A DNA stretch of 64,000 nt from JAVBTR01 sp031556065 (GCA_031556065.1 JAVBTR010000052.1:1-64000); one strand, 5' to 3'. Positions 53,519-61,853 are shown, counted from the first letter of the stretch. Notes: generated by a model from the sequence alone, not told the origin. Program-made: numbers and translations.

Positions 53519-54730
53519 TTATGGCCTATTCAGCGTTCCGTCTGGTCTTCTTGCATTGGTCCATTTAGGCAGCTCGTCGCTGCAGGGGAACTTTTTCGCC
53601 AGTTCTTCGTCGATGTCAATGCCCAGGCCAGGCTTGGCGTTGGGGTAGACATAGCCGCCGCGAAGCTCCGGGCTGCCAGGGAAAACGTCCAGGCTGGCTT
53701 GGTTGAAGCCGGACCACTCTTGAATACCAAAGTTCCAGGAGGAAACGTCCAGATGGATGTTAGCAGCGTGGCCTACGGGAGAGACATCCCCAGGCCCATG
53801 CCAGGCGGTACGCACAGAAAAGGCTTCGCAAAGGGAGGCCAGCTTGCGGGCCGGGGTGATACCGCCCATCTGGCTGATGTGCACGCGAATGTAATCGATG
53901 AGCTTACGGGATATCAGGGGTGTCCATTCACGTGGGTGAGTAAAGAGCTCACCCATGGCAATGGGGGTATGAGTCTGCTGGCGCATGATTTCGAACCACT
54001 CAATCTGTTCCGGGGCCAGGCCGTCTTCGTAGAAAAAGAGGCGGTGGGGCTCCAGCTCTTTGGCCAGGCGGACAGATTCGATAGGATCGATATGCTCATG
54101 AACGTCGTGGCAAAATTCCACACCAAAACCGAAGCGGGCGCGCATGGCGTCGAAAAGCTCCACAACGGATAGTTGGTATTGGAGGGGATCGTAGTAGGCC
54201 CCATCGCAGGCCCCATCTGGCCTGGTGGCGGAAAGCTGGGCACCGTGGGAATTGCCGCCGTAGCCGCCGTGCTGAAGGCGAATAACCTGAATACCCTGTT
54301 CCATAAACGCCTGAACCCGGTCACCAATTTCAGCAAGGTTGCGCCCGTCGGCATGGCGGTACACACGGGCAGCTTCCCGGGCCTTGCCACCAAACAGATC
54401 GTACAGCGGCATGTTGGCCAGCTTTCCTTTTATATCCCACAAAGCCATGTCCACGCCAGAAAGAGCCGCGTTTTGAATGGGCCCGTTGCGCCAGTAAGAG
54501 CTAACCATGGTCATCTGCCAGATGTCTTCGATGCGGGCTACGTCTTTGCCGATTAGCAAAGGCTTCAGGGTATTTTCAATTTCAAAGGCCACTGTGCGAA
54601 AGCGCTGGGTAAAAGTGGCGCAGCCCAGGCCATAGAGGCCTGGCTCACTGGTTTCCACTTTGACGATGACCAAGGGAATATTCATCGGTGCAGTGCAAAT
54701 GGCTCGAATATCGACGATTGTTATACTCAT
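53519..54730 (-). CDS. Mannonate dehydratase family protein (RspA/ManD-like, enolase superfamily)
   Basis: A 403-residue enolase-superfamily protein. Probable Mg ligands and catalytic residues lie in EFCHDVHEHIDP, FFYEDGLAPEQ and MGELFTHPREW; HGPGDVSPVGHAAN is typical of the ManD/RspA group. ManD enzymes dehydrate D-mannonate or D-gluconate to 2-keto-3-deoxygluconate; some members have low activity. The ATG at 54730 (MSITIVDIRA) matches the family start. Its promoter carries the same TTGTTATAACAA operator as the mannosidase-transporter cluster, which ties it to that pathway. Confidence 0.88.
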   Translation of the reverse strand: MSITIVDIRAICTAPMNIPLVIVKVETSEPGLYGLGCATFTQRFRTVAFEIENTLKPLLIGKDVARIEDIWQMTMVSSYWRNGPIQNAALSGVDMALWDIKGKLANMPLYDLFGGKAREAARVYRHADGRNLAEIGDRVQAFMEQGIQVIRLQHGGYGGNSHGAQLSATRPDGACDGAYYDPLQYQLSVVELFDAMRARFGFGVEFCHDVHEHIDPIESVRLAKELEPHRLFFYEDGLAPEQIEWFEIMRQQTHTPIAMGELFTHPREWTPLISRKLIDYIRVHISQMGGITPARKLASLCEAFSVRTAWHGPGDVSPVGHAANIHLDVSSWNFGIQEWSGFNQASLDVFPGSPELRGGYVYPNAKPGLGIDIDEELAKKFPCSDELPKWTNARRPDGTLNRP

Positions 54731-54759
54731 AATGCAAAAATCCCCCTTTATGGCATTGT

Positions 54760-54800
54760 TTGTTATAACAAAGTATACCATACAAAGGGGATTTTGAAAA
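54760..54800 (-). promoter_or_regulatory. Promoter of the dehydratase gene with operator TTGTTATAACAA
   Basis: On the minus strand TTTTCA (54795-54800) and TATACT (54772-54777) are 17 bp apart. The perfect palindrome TTGTTATAACAA (54760-54771) abuts the -10 on the downstream side, the same arrangement as at 47428-47467. Confidence 0.75.
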
Positions 54801-54806
54801 GGGCTT

Positions 54807-56636
54807 TCAAGGCTTTAGGGCTTGCCGGAACTGGGTTTCGTAAAGTTCTTTGTAAACGCCTTCTTTTTGAAGAAGCTGGCCGTGCGTGCCCCGTTCTATA
54901 ATCCGTCCTTTTTCCATGACCAGAATTTCATCCGCTGCCATGATGGTAGATAAGCGGTGGGCAATTAAGATACTAGTACGGCTTTCGATAAGGGGATTAA
55001 TGGCTCCCTGTATCAAATCTTCGGAAATAGAATCCAGTGAAGATGTGGCTTCGTCAAAAATAAGGATGGCTGGGTCTTTTAAGATGACCCGGGCAATGGA
55101 AATGCGCTGTTTTTCGCCGCCGGAGAGCTTCAAGCCCCGGTTCCCCACGACAGTATTATAGCCCTCGGGTTGGGCGGCGATAAATGCATGAATATTGGCC
55201 TTTTTGCAGGCATCCTCCAATTGCTGCCGGGTTGCGTCGGGCTTGGCGTAGCAAAGGTTCTCCCGTATGGTGCCGTTGAACAGATAGGTATCTTGGGTCA
55301 CCATGCCCACAGCCTGACGCAGGGCGTGAAGATCGATGTCCTTCACATCGATGCCGTCTAAGCATACTTGGCCGCCCGTAACGTCATAGAGCCTGGGAAT
55401 CAGTCCAATAAGGGAGCTCTTCCCTGCCCCAGAAGGGCCTACAATGGCCACACAGCGGCCCTTAGGCAATTCAAAATCGATATCCCTTAAAATAGGCTGC
55501 TCTGCATTGTAGGTGAACTGCACATGTTTGAAAGCCAGCTCTCCTTGAATCTTTTGGGGGATAATGGCATCCTCTTTGCTTGCGATCTCCGGCTTCATGT
55601 CGAAGTAAGCAAAAATACGGGTGAACAATGCCATGGAGCGCACCACATCCACCTGGATGGTTAAAAGGGCGTTCACAGGCCGGTACATCTGGGCCAAGAG
55701 GGCTACCAGAACAGTGATATCACCTACAGTCAGCGACCCGCCCCCAAGGATCAGCAGGTATCCACCCACCAAATAGATCAGCATAGGGCCGATGGTGGTA
55801 ACGGTGCTCATTGTCATACGAAACCAGCGGCCAGCCATGCTTTCCTTCACGTTAAGCTTGGTCATGGTTTCGTTTTGCTCCCGGTAAGCTTCATATTCCT
55901 TTTCTTCGTTGGTAAAAAGCTTTACCAATTGCTGGCCGCTGACACTAAGGGTTTCATTTAAAATACCGTTGATTCGATCATTGCACTTTTGGGCTTGTAT
56001 GGTCAGGTTCCAGCGGGTCTTGCCCACCCGCTGGGTAGGAATGGCAAAGAGGGGCACCACGACCATGCCCAGCAGCGCCAGCACCCAGTTCTTTTGAAAC
56101 ATGGCTACAAGGGCCACTATCAGTGTAATGGCATTTGAAAGAATGCTGGTCAGCGTACCCGAGATAACCGATTGCACACCGGAAATATCACTGGTCATCC
56201 TGGTAATCACATCGCCCTGATTGTTGCCGGTGTAAAAGCGGTGGGATAATTGAAGGAGCTTGCGAAACATGGTATTGCGCATATCATAGGTAATATGCTG
56301 GGCCACCCAGGTGTTGATATAGCTTTCAATGACACCAATGAGATTGGCCAAAAGGGTTACGAGGAAAGATAAGGCCACCAGCTTTACAAGCAACGTAAAA
56401 TCCCGGCCAATAAGACCCTTATCAATTATCTGGCCGGTTAAAACCGATGGCAGTACGCCCAGTATGGATGATATGGCGATGGTGAACAACACCAAAAGCA
56501 TTTGGAACTTGTAAGGTGCAAGGTAACTGAAGATGCGTTTAACAAGCGGCCAGGTGATCTTCGGCGCGTTTCGTTTTTCGTCTTCCGAGAGGAATTTAGC
56601 GCCCCTTCCTCCCGGGCCCCAAAGGGGCGGGGTCAT
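54807..56636 (-). CDS. ABC transporter, fused permease-ATPase (multidrug exporter type)
   Basis: A 609-residue half-transporter: six membrane segments (about 40-330), then an ATPase with Walker A VGPSGAGKSS, Q-loop VTQDTYLFNG, signature LSGGEKQRIS and Walker B ILIFDEATSSLD. Similar to MsbA/LmrA-like exporters. The ATG at 56636 after GGAGG overlaps the MarR stop by 4 nt. Only one half-transporter is present, so it would act as a homodimer. Controlled by the MarR repressor; the substrate is unknown. Confidence 0.92.
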   Translation of the reverse strand: MTPPLWGPGGRGAKFLSEDEKRNAPKITWPLVKRIFSYLAPYKFQMLLVLFTIAISSILGVLPSVLTGQIIDKGLIGRDFTLLVKLVALSFLVTLLANLIGVIESYINTWVAQHITYDMRNTMFRKLLQLSHRFYTGNNQGDVITRMTSDISGVQSVISGTLTSILSNAITLIVALVAMFQKNWVLALLGMVVVPLFAIPTQRVGKTRWNLTIQAQKCNDRINGILNETLSVSGQQLVKLFTNEEKEYEAYREQNETMTKLNVKESMAGRWFRMTMSTVTTIGPMLIYLVGGYLLILGGGSLTVGDITVLVALLAQMYRPVNALLTIQVDVVRSMALFTRIFAYFDMKPEIASKEDAIIPQKIQGELAFKHVQFTYNAEQPILRDIDFELPKGRCVAIVGPSGAGKSSLIGLIPRLYDVTGGQVCLDGIDVKDIDLHALRQAVGMVTQDTYLFNGTIRENLCYAKPDATRQQLEDACKKANIHAFIAAQPEGYNTVVGNRGLKLSGGEKQRISIARVILKDPAILIFDEATSSLDSISEDLIQGAINPLIESRTSILIAHRLSTIMAADEILVMEKGRIIERGTHGQLLQKEGVYKELYETQFRQALKP

Positions 56637-57121
56637 AGGCAACCTCCATGATGATGAGGGCCGCCGTGACCATGTCTGCCTTCGGGCTTGGGAAACTTCT
56701 GCTGCCAATCGGCGCTAAGTTTTTTCAGTAGGCTTAGCAAAGATTCCTTTTCCTCCGGCGTTAAGGCCTGGAACAGGGTTTGCTGCATTTCCCGGCGGTT
56801 AGAAAGGGCTTCATTGGCGCATATGATGCCTTGCGTAGTCAGAGCGATATCCACATTGCGCTTGTCCTGCTCATTGGGCTTTCTTTCAATGTGGCCGCTC
56901 GCTTCCAGCTTGGCCAGCACCTCGCTCAAAGAGCCTGGCTGAATACCCAACATTTGTTGCAATTCCCGCTGGGACATGTTTTCATGGTGGGATAGCAGCG
57001 CCAGAATTCGGCCCTGGCCGCCCCTCAAATCGGCGCTGTGCTGCATCACATGGGACAGCCCCCGCAAATGGTGAAACAGCTTTTCTTCCACTGTCATGTT
57101 ATGATTAAATTTCTTTTCCAT
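56633..57121 (-). CDS. MarR-family regulator with His-rich tail
   Basis: A 162-residue MarR protein: LLSHHENMSQRELQQMLGI and PGSLSEVLAKLEASGHIERK form the winged HTH, with the wing NEQDKRNVDIALT. The tail RHGHGGPHHHGGCL has six His and a Cys and could bind metal. GGAGG precedes the ATG at 57121. Its promoter carries paired TTAGGNNCCTTG-like sites, so it likely represses itself and the downstream exporter. Confidence 0.9.
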   Translation of the reverse strand: MEKKFNHNMTVEEKLFHHLRGLSHVMQHSADLRGGQGRILALLSHHENMSQRELQQMLGIQPGSLSEVLAKLEASGHIERKPNEQDKRNVDIALTTQGIICANEALSNRREMQQTLFQALTPEEKESLLSLLKKLSADWQQKFPKPEGRHGHGGPHHHGGCL

Positions 57122-57143
57122 ATTGTTTCCTCCATCACATTTG

Positions 57144-57198
57144 TTAGGTACCTTGCCATAATCATAACACGCCACGGAACCATTGTCAAGGTGCCTAA
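57144..57198 (-). promoter_or_regulatory. MarR operon promoter with paired operators
   Basis: On the minus strand TTGACA (57184-57189) and TATGAT (57161-57166) are 17 bp apart. TTAGGTACCTTG (57144-57155) and CAAGGTGCCTAA (57187-57198) form an 11/12 inverted pair flanking the promoter, one over the start region and one over the -35. Confidence 0.8.
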
Positions 57199-57267
57199 TA
57201 ATATTCTTTGAGCAGATGACACTCGCCAACCTATTTGATCGAAGGAGCCTAATGAATGGAGTAATAG

Positions 57268-57366
57268 ATAAATTGGGGTGAGAAAGCCTTTATCACTAAC
57301 CCAGATGATATAAAAGAGCAATTTATAGAATACTTGGATAAAATCAAAAAGAAATATGAAGGGTAA
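57268..57366 (+). pseudogene. Possible 3' remnant of a decayed gene
   Basis: An AT-rich frame of 32 codons ends at TAA (57364-57366) and reads like a real protein C terminus (ITNPDDIKEQFIEYLDKIKK). Two in-frame stops (TAA, TAG) lie just before it and there is no start codon. Base use differs from the neighbours. The family is not recognised; the rest of 57199-57540 holds no gene. Confidence 0.35.
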
Positions 57367-57457
57367 CAATAAAATGCGTCAGCAGGAGGGCTAAAGCATT
57401 TCTTGTAAACGAAAGGGAGTTGACCACCTAATTTGCTACACCTATAATCGAATTAAG

Positions 57458-57483
57458 GATTCACAGTTTGGATTCACAGTTTG
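57458..57483. repeat. Short tandem direct repeat
   Basis: GATTCACAGTTTG occurs twice without a gap (57458-57470 and 57471-57483). Related TTCACAG words follow near 57516 and 57528. Function unknown. Confidence 0.6.
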
Positions 57484-57540
57484 AAATATTGGGGTGGAGG
57501 AAGGGGGATGGATTTTCACAGCAAATTCACAGTCTGCAAT

Positions 57541-57568
57541 AAAAAAGAGCAACCCTTGCGAGTTGCTC
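57541..57568 (-). terminator. Intrinsic terminator after the rubrerythrin gene
   Basis: GAGCAAC (57547-57553) pairs with GTTGCTC (57562-57568); on the minus strand the stem is followed by TTTTTT. Confidence 0.85.
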
Positions 57569-57586
57569 AAATGGCTATTTAGCTAA

Positions 57587-58123
57587 TTAAAAGTACCTCT
57601 TCAGCAGCCCCTCAAAGGCCTTGCCGTGCCGTGCCTCGTCCTTGCACATTTCGTGGACAGTGTCGTGAACGGCATCATAGCCTAGCTCTTTGGCCAGGGT
57701 GGCCAGCTTTTTCTTGCCATCGGTGGCGCCATATTCGGCGTCTACGCGAAGGGACAGGTTCTTCTTGGTGTCGGGGAAAACCACTTCGCCTAGGAGTTCC
57801 GCAAACTTGGCAGCGTGCTCTGCTTCTTCAAAGGCAATGCGTTTGTAAGCTTCGGCCACTTCAGGGAAGCCTTCCCGATCAGCCTGGCGGCTCATAGCCA
57901 GATACATGCCCACCTCGGTGCATTCGCCAACGAAATTTGCCCGCAGGTCTTCTACAACCCGTTCATCCAAGCCCTGGGCAACACCAATGCGGTGTTCGTC
58001 GGCCCAAACCCGCTCGTCGGACATTTTTTCGAACTTTTCTTTAGGCGCACGGCAGACCGGGCACTTTTCGGGGGCCTCAGGGCCTTCATGTACGTAACCA
58101 CAAACTTTGCATACCCACTTCAT
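57587..58123 (-). CDS. Reverse rubrerythrin
   Basis: A 178-residue protein with the rubredoxin iron site at the N terminus (C5, C8, C21, C24: CKVCGY, CPVCRAP) and a diiron ferritin-like domain after it (GECTEVGMYL, FEEAEHAAKF, KDEARHGKAF). This swapped order defines reverse rubrerythrins, which reduce hydrogen peroxide and oxygen with NADH-derived electrons in anaerobes. A GGAGG site precedes the ATG, and the gene stands alone with its own terminator. Confidence 0.95.
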   Translation of the reverse strand: MKWVCKVCGYVHEGPEAPEKCPVCRAPKEKFEKMSDERVWADEHRIGVAQGLDERVVEDLRANFVGECTEVGMYLAMSRQADREGFPEVAEAYKRIAFEEAEHAAKFAELLGEVVFPDTKKNLSLRVDAEYGATDGKKKLATLAKELGYDAVHDTVHEMCKDEARHGKAFEGLLKRYF

Positions 58124-58197
58124 ATCAATATACCTCCATGATTATTCTTATGTTTAGTGACAAGTAATATATACCCGGCAAAAACGGGGGTGAAACA

Positions 58198-59679
58198 TTA
58201 TTTAGAAAAAGATTCTTTAACGGCCTGAGCCATTTCGGCTTTCTGGCAGTTCAAGTTATGCTTAATGGCCAGAGTTTCCAGCTCCAGCACTTGCTTGGGG
58301 ATGGTGAGGCCCGTTAGTTCCATAAGCCGCTTTGCAGAATCCGGCTGATTGGAATCCGGCTCCAGGGCGTTTAGCACATCCTCAGAAAATTTATAGGGAC
58401 TGGCAGTAGCGACAATGACCGCCAGGGTGTTATCGCCAGTAAGCTCGCGGTAGCGGTCCAACACGTGGCTGGCCACTGCGGTGTGGGTATCCAGCAGGTA
58501 ATGACAGCGTTCAAAGATTTTTTTGATCTGATCCGCCGTTTCCCTGTCATTGGCAAAGCCGCCCACGAACGCGCCCTGGATCTTTTCCAGCCGCTGTTCA
58601 CCAATGGAATAGCTGCCGGAATTTTTAAGCAAGTCCATCCACACAGAAACCAACTCCCCATCCCTGTTGCAAAGCTCGAACAAGAGCCGTTCCAGGTTGG
58701 AAGAAACCAGAATATCCATGGAAGGGGACGTGGTTTTCATGAAAGCGCGATGAGTGGAATAGATGCCGGAACTCAAAAAATCGGTCAGAACATTGTTGTG
58801 GTTGGAGGCGCAAATCAACTTTCCAATAGGCAGACCCATTTCTTTGGCATAGTAGGCCGCCAGAATATTACCAAAATTGCCAGTAGGAACCACAAAATTC
58901 ACCTTATCCCCAAGAGCGATACGGTGGTCTTTGAGCAAATCGGCATAGGCGGAGAAATAGTATACGATCTGGGGCACTAGGCGGCCAAAGTTAATGGAGT
59001 TGGCCGAAGACAGAAGCTTGCCCATATCGTTCATTTCCGCCCGGAACGAGCCTGAGGAGAACAAAGCCTTCACACCGGTTTGCGCGTCGTCGAAATTACC
59101 TTCCACGCTGATTACATGGGTATTACCGCCGTCAGTGGTGGTCATTTGCAATTGCTGTACCCGGCTGACCCCATCCTTGGGGTAAAAGACAGTGCAAGAG
59201 GTGCCCGGTACGTTTTTAAAGCCTTCCAGGGCCGCCTTGCCCGTATCTCCGCTAGTGGCAACCAGAATGGCGATTTCGCGGTTCTCCGCGTTTTTTCTGG
59301 CGGAAAGGGTCGTCAGGTGAGGCAAAAGCTGCAGCGCCATGTCCTTAAAAGCCAGGGTAGGGCCATGGAACAGTTCCAACACGGCGGTTTTTCCATCCAG
59401 GTTTTTAAGGGGCGCAATGGCGGCATCGTCGAACTTGCCCTGACCATAGGCCAAATGAACCGCGTTTTCAATTTCCTGCAAAGAAAAATCTTCTAAATAA
59501 TATTTAAGGATGGAAACCGCCCGTTTTTCATAATCCATACCTACCATTTCCACTATGTTTTCATAGGAAATCTTGGGAAACATGGCTGGAACATAGAGGC
59601 CGCCATTTTCTGCCAGGCCGTACAAAATCGCCTGGGACGCTGTGACGCAAGCGCCGCCGCGAGTTGAAAAAAAGGACAT
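58198..59679 (-). CDS. thrC: Threonine synthase
   Basis: A 493-residue PLP enzyme that converts O-phosphohomoserine to threonine. It begins MSFFSTRGG and has the PLP lysine K112 in GPTLAFKDMALQ. ATSGDTGKAALEGFK and TGNFGNILAAYYAKEMG are further family motifs. The length matches the long bacterial/yeast-type class. GGGAGG precedes the ATG at 59679. It stands alone, preceded by the terminator of the upstream gene; no other threonine genes are adjacent. Confidence 0.95.
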   Translation of the reverse strand: MSFFSTRGGACVTASQAILYGLAENGGLYVPAMFPKISYENIVEMVGMDYEKRAVSILKYYLEDFSLQEIENAVHLAYGQGKFDDAAIAPLKNLDGKTAVLELFHGPTLAFKDMALQLLPHLTTLSARKNAENREIAILVATSGDTGKAALEGFKNVPGTSCTVFYPKDGVSRVQQLQMTTTDGGNTHVISVEGNFDDAQTGVKALFSSGSFRAEMNDMGKLLSSANSINFGRLVPQIVYYFSAYADLLKDHRIALGDKVNFVVPTGNFGNILAAYYAKEMGLPIGKLICASNHNNVLTDFLSSGIYSTHRAFMKTTSPSMDILVSSNLERLLFELCNRDGELVSVWMDLLKNSGSYSIGEQRLEKIQGAFVGGFANDRETADQIKKIFERCHYLLDTHTAVASHVLDRYRELTGDNTLAVIVATASPYKFSEDVLNALEPDSNQPDSAKRLMELTGLTIPKQVLELETLAIKHNLNCQKAEMAQAVKESFSK

Positions 59680-59705
59680 AGTGTTTCCTCCCATACTGTT
59701 AGTAT

Positions 59706-59739
59706 TAAAATGGCGGCGGTTTGCGCCGCCGCCATTTTA
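59706..59739 (-). terminator. Terminator after the P-loop gene, upstream of thrC
   Basis: A 14-bp stem (59706-59719 with 59726-59739, core ATGGCGGCGG) has a 6-nt loop and a T-rich end on the minus strand (TTTTAATACT). It could also act as a leader element of thrC. Confidence 0.65.
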
Positions 59740-59800
59740 GTTAAATATCTGCTTTCACCCAGAACTGTCCAAAAGGGCCAGAGTAGGTGAAGGGAGCCGC

Positions 59801-60211
59801 TTAAATGATGTAGGCTTTTACGAATTCGGGAAGCACTTCGGGATCTTCGCTTACAGAAATAACGAAATCCACATTGTGCTTTACGCACAGGGCGTTTAAT
59901 TTATCGAAGAACCATTGGGTGTCGTTCAGGTCGATCTTGACCAATTTCTTGAACGCGTCAATGAAGATCAGGCCCACATCGAAGTTCTGCGCCAGCATGC
60001 CGCTGATGAAGCCCAGAAACATTTCAGCGCTGAGAATACCATATTCCCCGGCGTTGATGAAACGCACCTGGGAGTTGATATCGAACATGTAGCGGTTATC
60101 GTCGTCAATGAAGAGCACGTCTGCCTTAGCATCCTTAATGGAATTGTTTGTCATATCGATAAGCCGCTTGGTCTTGCCTGAACCTTTTTTTCCTGCGATG
60201 ATTTGAATCAT
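59801..60211 (-). CDS. Small P-loop ATPase-like protein
   Basis: A 136-residue protein with Walker A AGKKGSGKT (about residues 6-14) and a hydrophobic strand VGLIFIDAF that could be Walker B. VLFIDDDNRYMFDI follows the first helix. It resembles a small NTPase family widespread in Clostridia and never characterised to my knowledge. GGAGG lies 8 nt before the ATG at 60211. Monocistronic with its own promoter and terminator. Confidence 0.75.
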   Translation of the reverse strand: MIQIIAGKKGSGKTKRLIDMTNNSIKDAKADVLFIDDDNRYMFDINSQVRFINAGEYGILSAEMFLGFISGMLAQNFDVGLIFIDAFKKLVKIDLNDTQWFFDKLNALCVKHNVDFVISVSEDPEVLPEFVKAYII

Positions 60212-60247
60212 GGGAACCGCCTCCTTGGAGTTTATTTCTCTATGGAT

Positions 60248-60276
60248 ATTATAACCCAATTAAAAAAAAATCGCAA
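60248..60276 (-). promoter_or_regulatory. Promoter of the P-loop gene
   Basis: On the minus strand TTGCGA (60271-60276) and TATAAT (60248-60253) are 17 bp apart. Confidence 0.65.
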
Positions 60277-60282
60277 GTACTA

Positions 60283-60311
60283 TTCAAAAATCCGAAAGAA
60301 TGTGATATAAT
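60283..60311 (+). promoter_or_regulatory. Promoter of the radical SAM gene
   Basis: TTCAAA (60283-60288) and TATAAT (60306-60311) are 17 bp apart, 31 bp before the ATG; it is divergent to the P-loop gene promoter. Confidence 0.6.
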
Positions 60312-60342
60312 AATTATTTAACGATATTTTAGAGGTGATTTG

Positions 60343-61212
60343 ATGGGTTGCCGACAATGTCCCAGGGCATGCAATGTGGACCGGGAAACCGCTTTAGGTG
60401 CCTGCGGCATGGGAAACCAGATGGTCGTCGCCCGCATTGCGCCTCACTTTTTCGAAGAGCCTTGCATTTCGGGCAGTCTGGGTAGCGGTACGGTTTTTCT
60501 AAGCGGCTGCTGTTTAAAATGCGCCTATTGTCAGAATGGGGATATCAGCCACCGCCGGGAAGGACGCCCTTTCACTCCGGGGGAGTTGGCGGATAAACTG
60601 CAGGCCTTAGTGGAAAAAGGGGTGCACAACATCAACTTTGTAACCCCTACACACTTTACAAGCCAAATCCTTGAAACCCTTCATATTTACAAGCCGCCTG
60701 TGCCCATTGTTTGGAACTGTTCCGGCTACGAAGCCATGGAAACCTTACGAAAATTGGATGGGGTGGTGAATATCTACCTGCCCGATCTCAAGCATTTTTC
60801 AAGCAAAACCAGCAGCCTGATCTGTAAAGCTCCGGACTATTTTGAAGTAGCCAGCGCTGCCCTTAAAGAAATGTGCCGCCAGACAAGCAGCCCGGTTTAC
60901 AATGATAAGGGCATTATGCAAAAGGGCACTTTGGTGCGGCATTTAATCCTACCAGGCTTAACCTCCGAAAGCATCGCCTTGCTTGATTGGTTCAAGGAAA
61001 ACCTTCCCCACGGCACCCCGCTTAGCCTCATGCGCCAATATACTCCCGGGAACAATGTAGCCATCACAGGGCTAGATAGAAAAATTACCGATCGGGAATA
61101 TGAACGGGTTCTAGATCACATGCTGATGCTGGACCTAAACGGCTTCACCCAAGAAAAAGAATCGGCGGATGCTTCTTACACACCCGCTTTTAATACGGAT
61201 AATGGGTTTTAA
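60343..61212 (+). CDS. Radical SAM protein, PflA-like
   Basis: A 289-residue radical SAM protein. The 4Fe-4S motif is C56, C60, C63 (GCCLKCAYCQN). N-terminal cysteines C3, C6, C10 and C21 (CRQCPRAC) are typical of the PflX/YcxX-type activase-like group. NFVTPTHFTSQI and YLPDLKHFSSK are family motifs. The ATG at 60343 follows AGAGGTGA. No glycyl radical enzyme gene is adjacent, so its target is unknown. Confidence 0.85.
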   Translation: MGCRQCPRACNVDRETALGACGMGNQMVVARIAPHFFEEPCISGSLGSGTVFLSGCCLKCAYCQNGDISHRREGRPFTPGELADKLQALVEKGVHNINFVTPTHFTSQILETLHIYKPPVPIVWNCSGYEAMETLRKLDGVVNIYLPDLKHFSSKTSSLICKAPDYFEVASAALKEMCRQTSSPVYNDKGIMQKGTLVRHLILPGLTSESIALLDWFKENLPHGTPLSLMRQYTPGNNVAITGLDRKITDREYERVLDHMLMLDLNGFTQEKESADASYTPAFNTDNGF

Positions 61213-61276
61213 CACATAAGGGCACCGTGCCACGCACCACGCACCCAAGGCTGTTAAAGGGGTCAGATGTGAGCAA

Positions 61277-61339
61277 AGCCCGGCAACTGTCTGTAGGAGG
61301 CGTACACAGTTCGTACGCCTCCTAAGCAGTTGCCGGGCT
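61277..61339. repeat. Long intergenic inverted repeat
   Basis: AGCCCGGCAACTG (61277-61289) pairs with 61327-61339, and AGGAGGCGTAC (61295-61305) with 61313-61323, giving a 24-bp stem with one internal bulge. Weaker pairing extends outwards to about 61256-61360. It lies between convergent genes. No T-tract suits a classical terminator. Confidence 0.75.
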
Positions 61340-61360
61340 GTACTCGCAGATGGGCCCTTT

Positions 61361-61798
61361 TCATCGGCCGCTCTCTTTTTGGGCTAGGTCGTTGGTGTTG
61401 ATTGTGCCCCTGTATACAAAGAAACGGCAATATAAAAATTCCAATATAAAATTTAATACCATGATGCCCAGCAATACCAGGGTGCTGTTCCAGCCATAAT
61501 CCTTTGTGAGTACCTTATCCAAATAGGTGGTGACAGGGGTGAACACCGCATAAAACAGCGCCACCTTCGCCATGGCTACAGGCACATTGTTGGCAGATTT
61601 AAAGGTGTAGCGGCGGTTTACTGTAAAATTAAACAACACCGACAGCACCAACCCAATCAGGTACGCAATATGGGCATCCATTTTAAATACCATTTCCAGC
61701 AAAGTGGTGGAGACCAATTGAATCACACCTGCGCCAAGAGAGAACATCAAAAATTTGGCGCTTTGGACCATGTTTTCTTTTTGGGATAGCTTTTGCAT
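61361..61798 (-). CDS. GtrA-family membrane protein
   Basis: A 145-residue protein with four membrane segments (FLMFSLGAGVIQLVST, AYLIGLVLSVLFNFTV, VALFYAVFTPVTTYLD, LVLLGIMVLNFILEFLY in part). NRRYTF after the second segment is the family mark. GtrA-like proteins are thought to flip or help transfer undecaprenyl-linked sugars. GGAGGAGG precedes the ATG at 61798; a longer frame crosses the palindromic element. No glycosyltransferase gene is adjacent. Confidence 0.85.
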   Translation of the reverse strand: MQKLSQKENMVQSAKFLMFSLGAGVIQLVSTTLLEMVFKMDAHIAYLIGLVLSVLFNFTVNRRYTFKSANNVPVAMAKVALFYAVFTPVTTYLDKVLTKDYGWNSTLVLLGIMVLNFILEFLYCRFFVYRGTINTNDLAQKESGR

Positions 61799-61853
61799 TT
61801 TTGAAACCTCCTCCTTTCTTCGATATAATACATGTCTTCTTTGGGGAGGGCAC

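Noticed and set aside
57094..57369. A 91-codon minus-strand frame upstream of the MarR gene
   Set aside because: It crosses the MarR promoter and operators and ends inside the MarR gene; no start signal.
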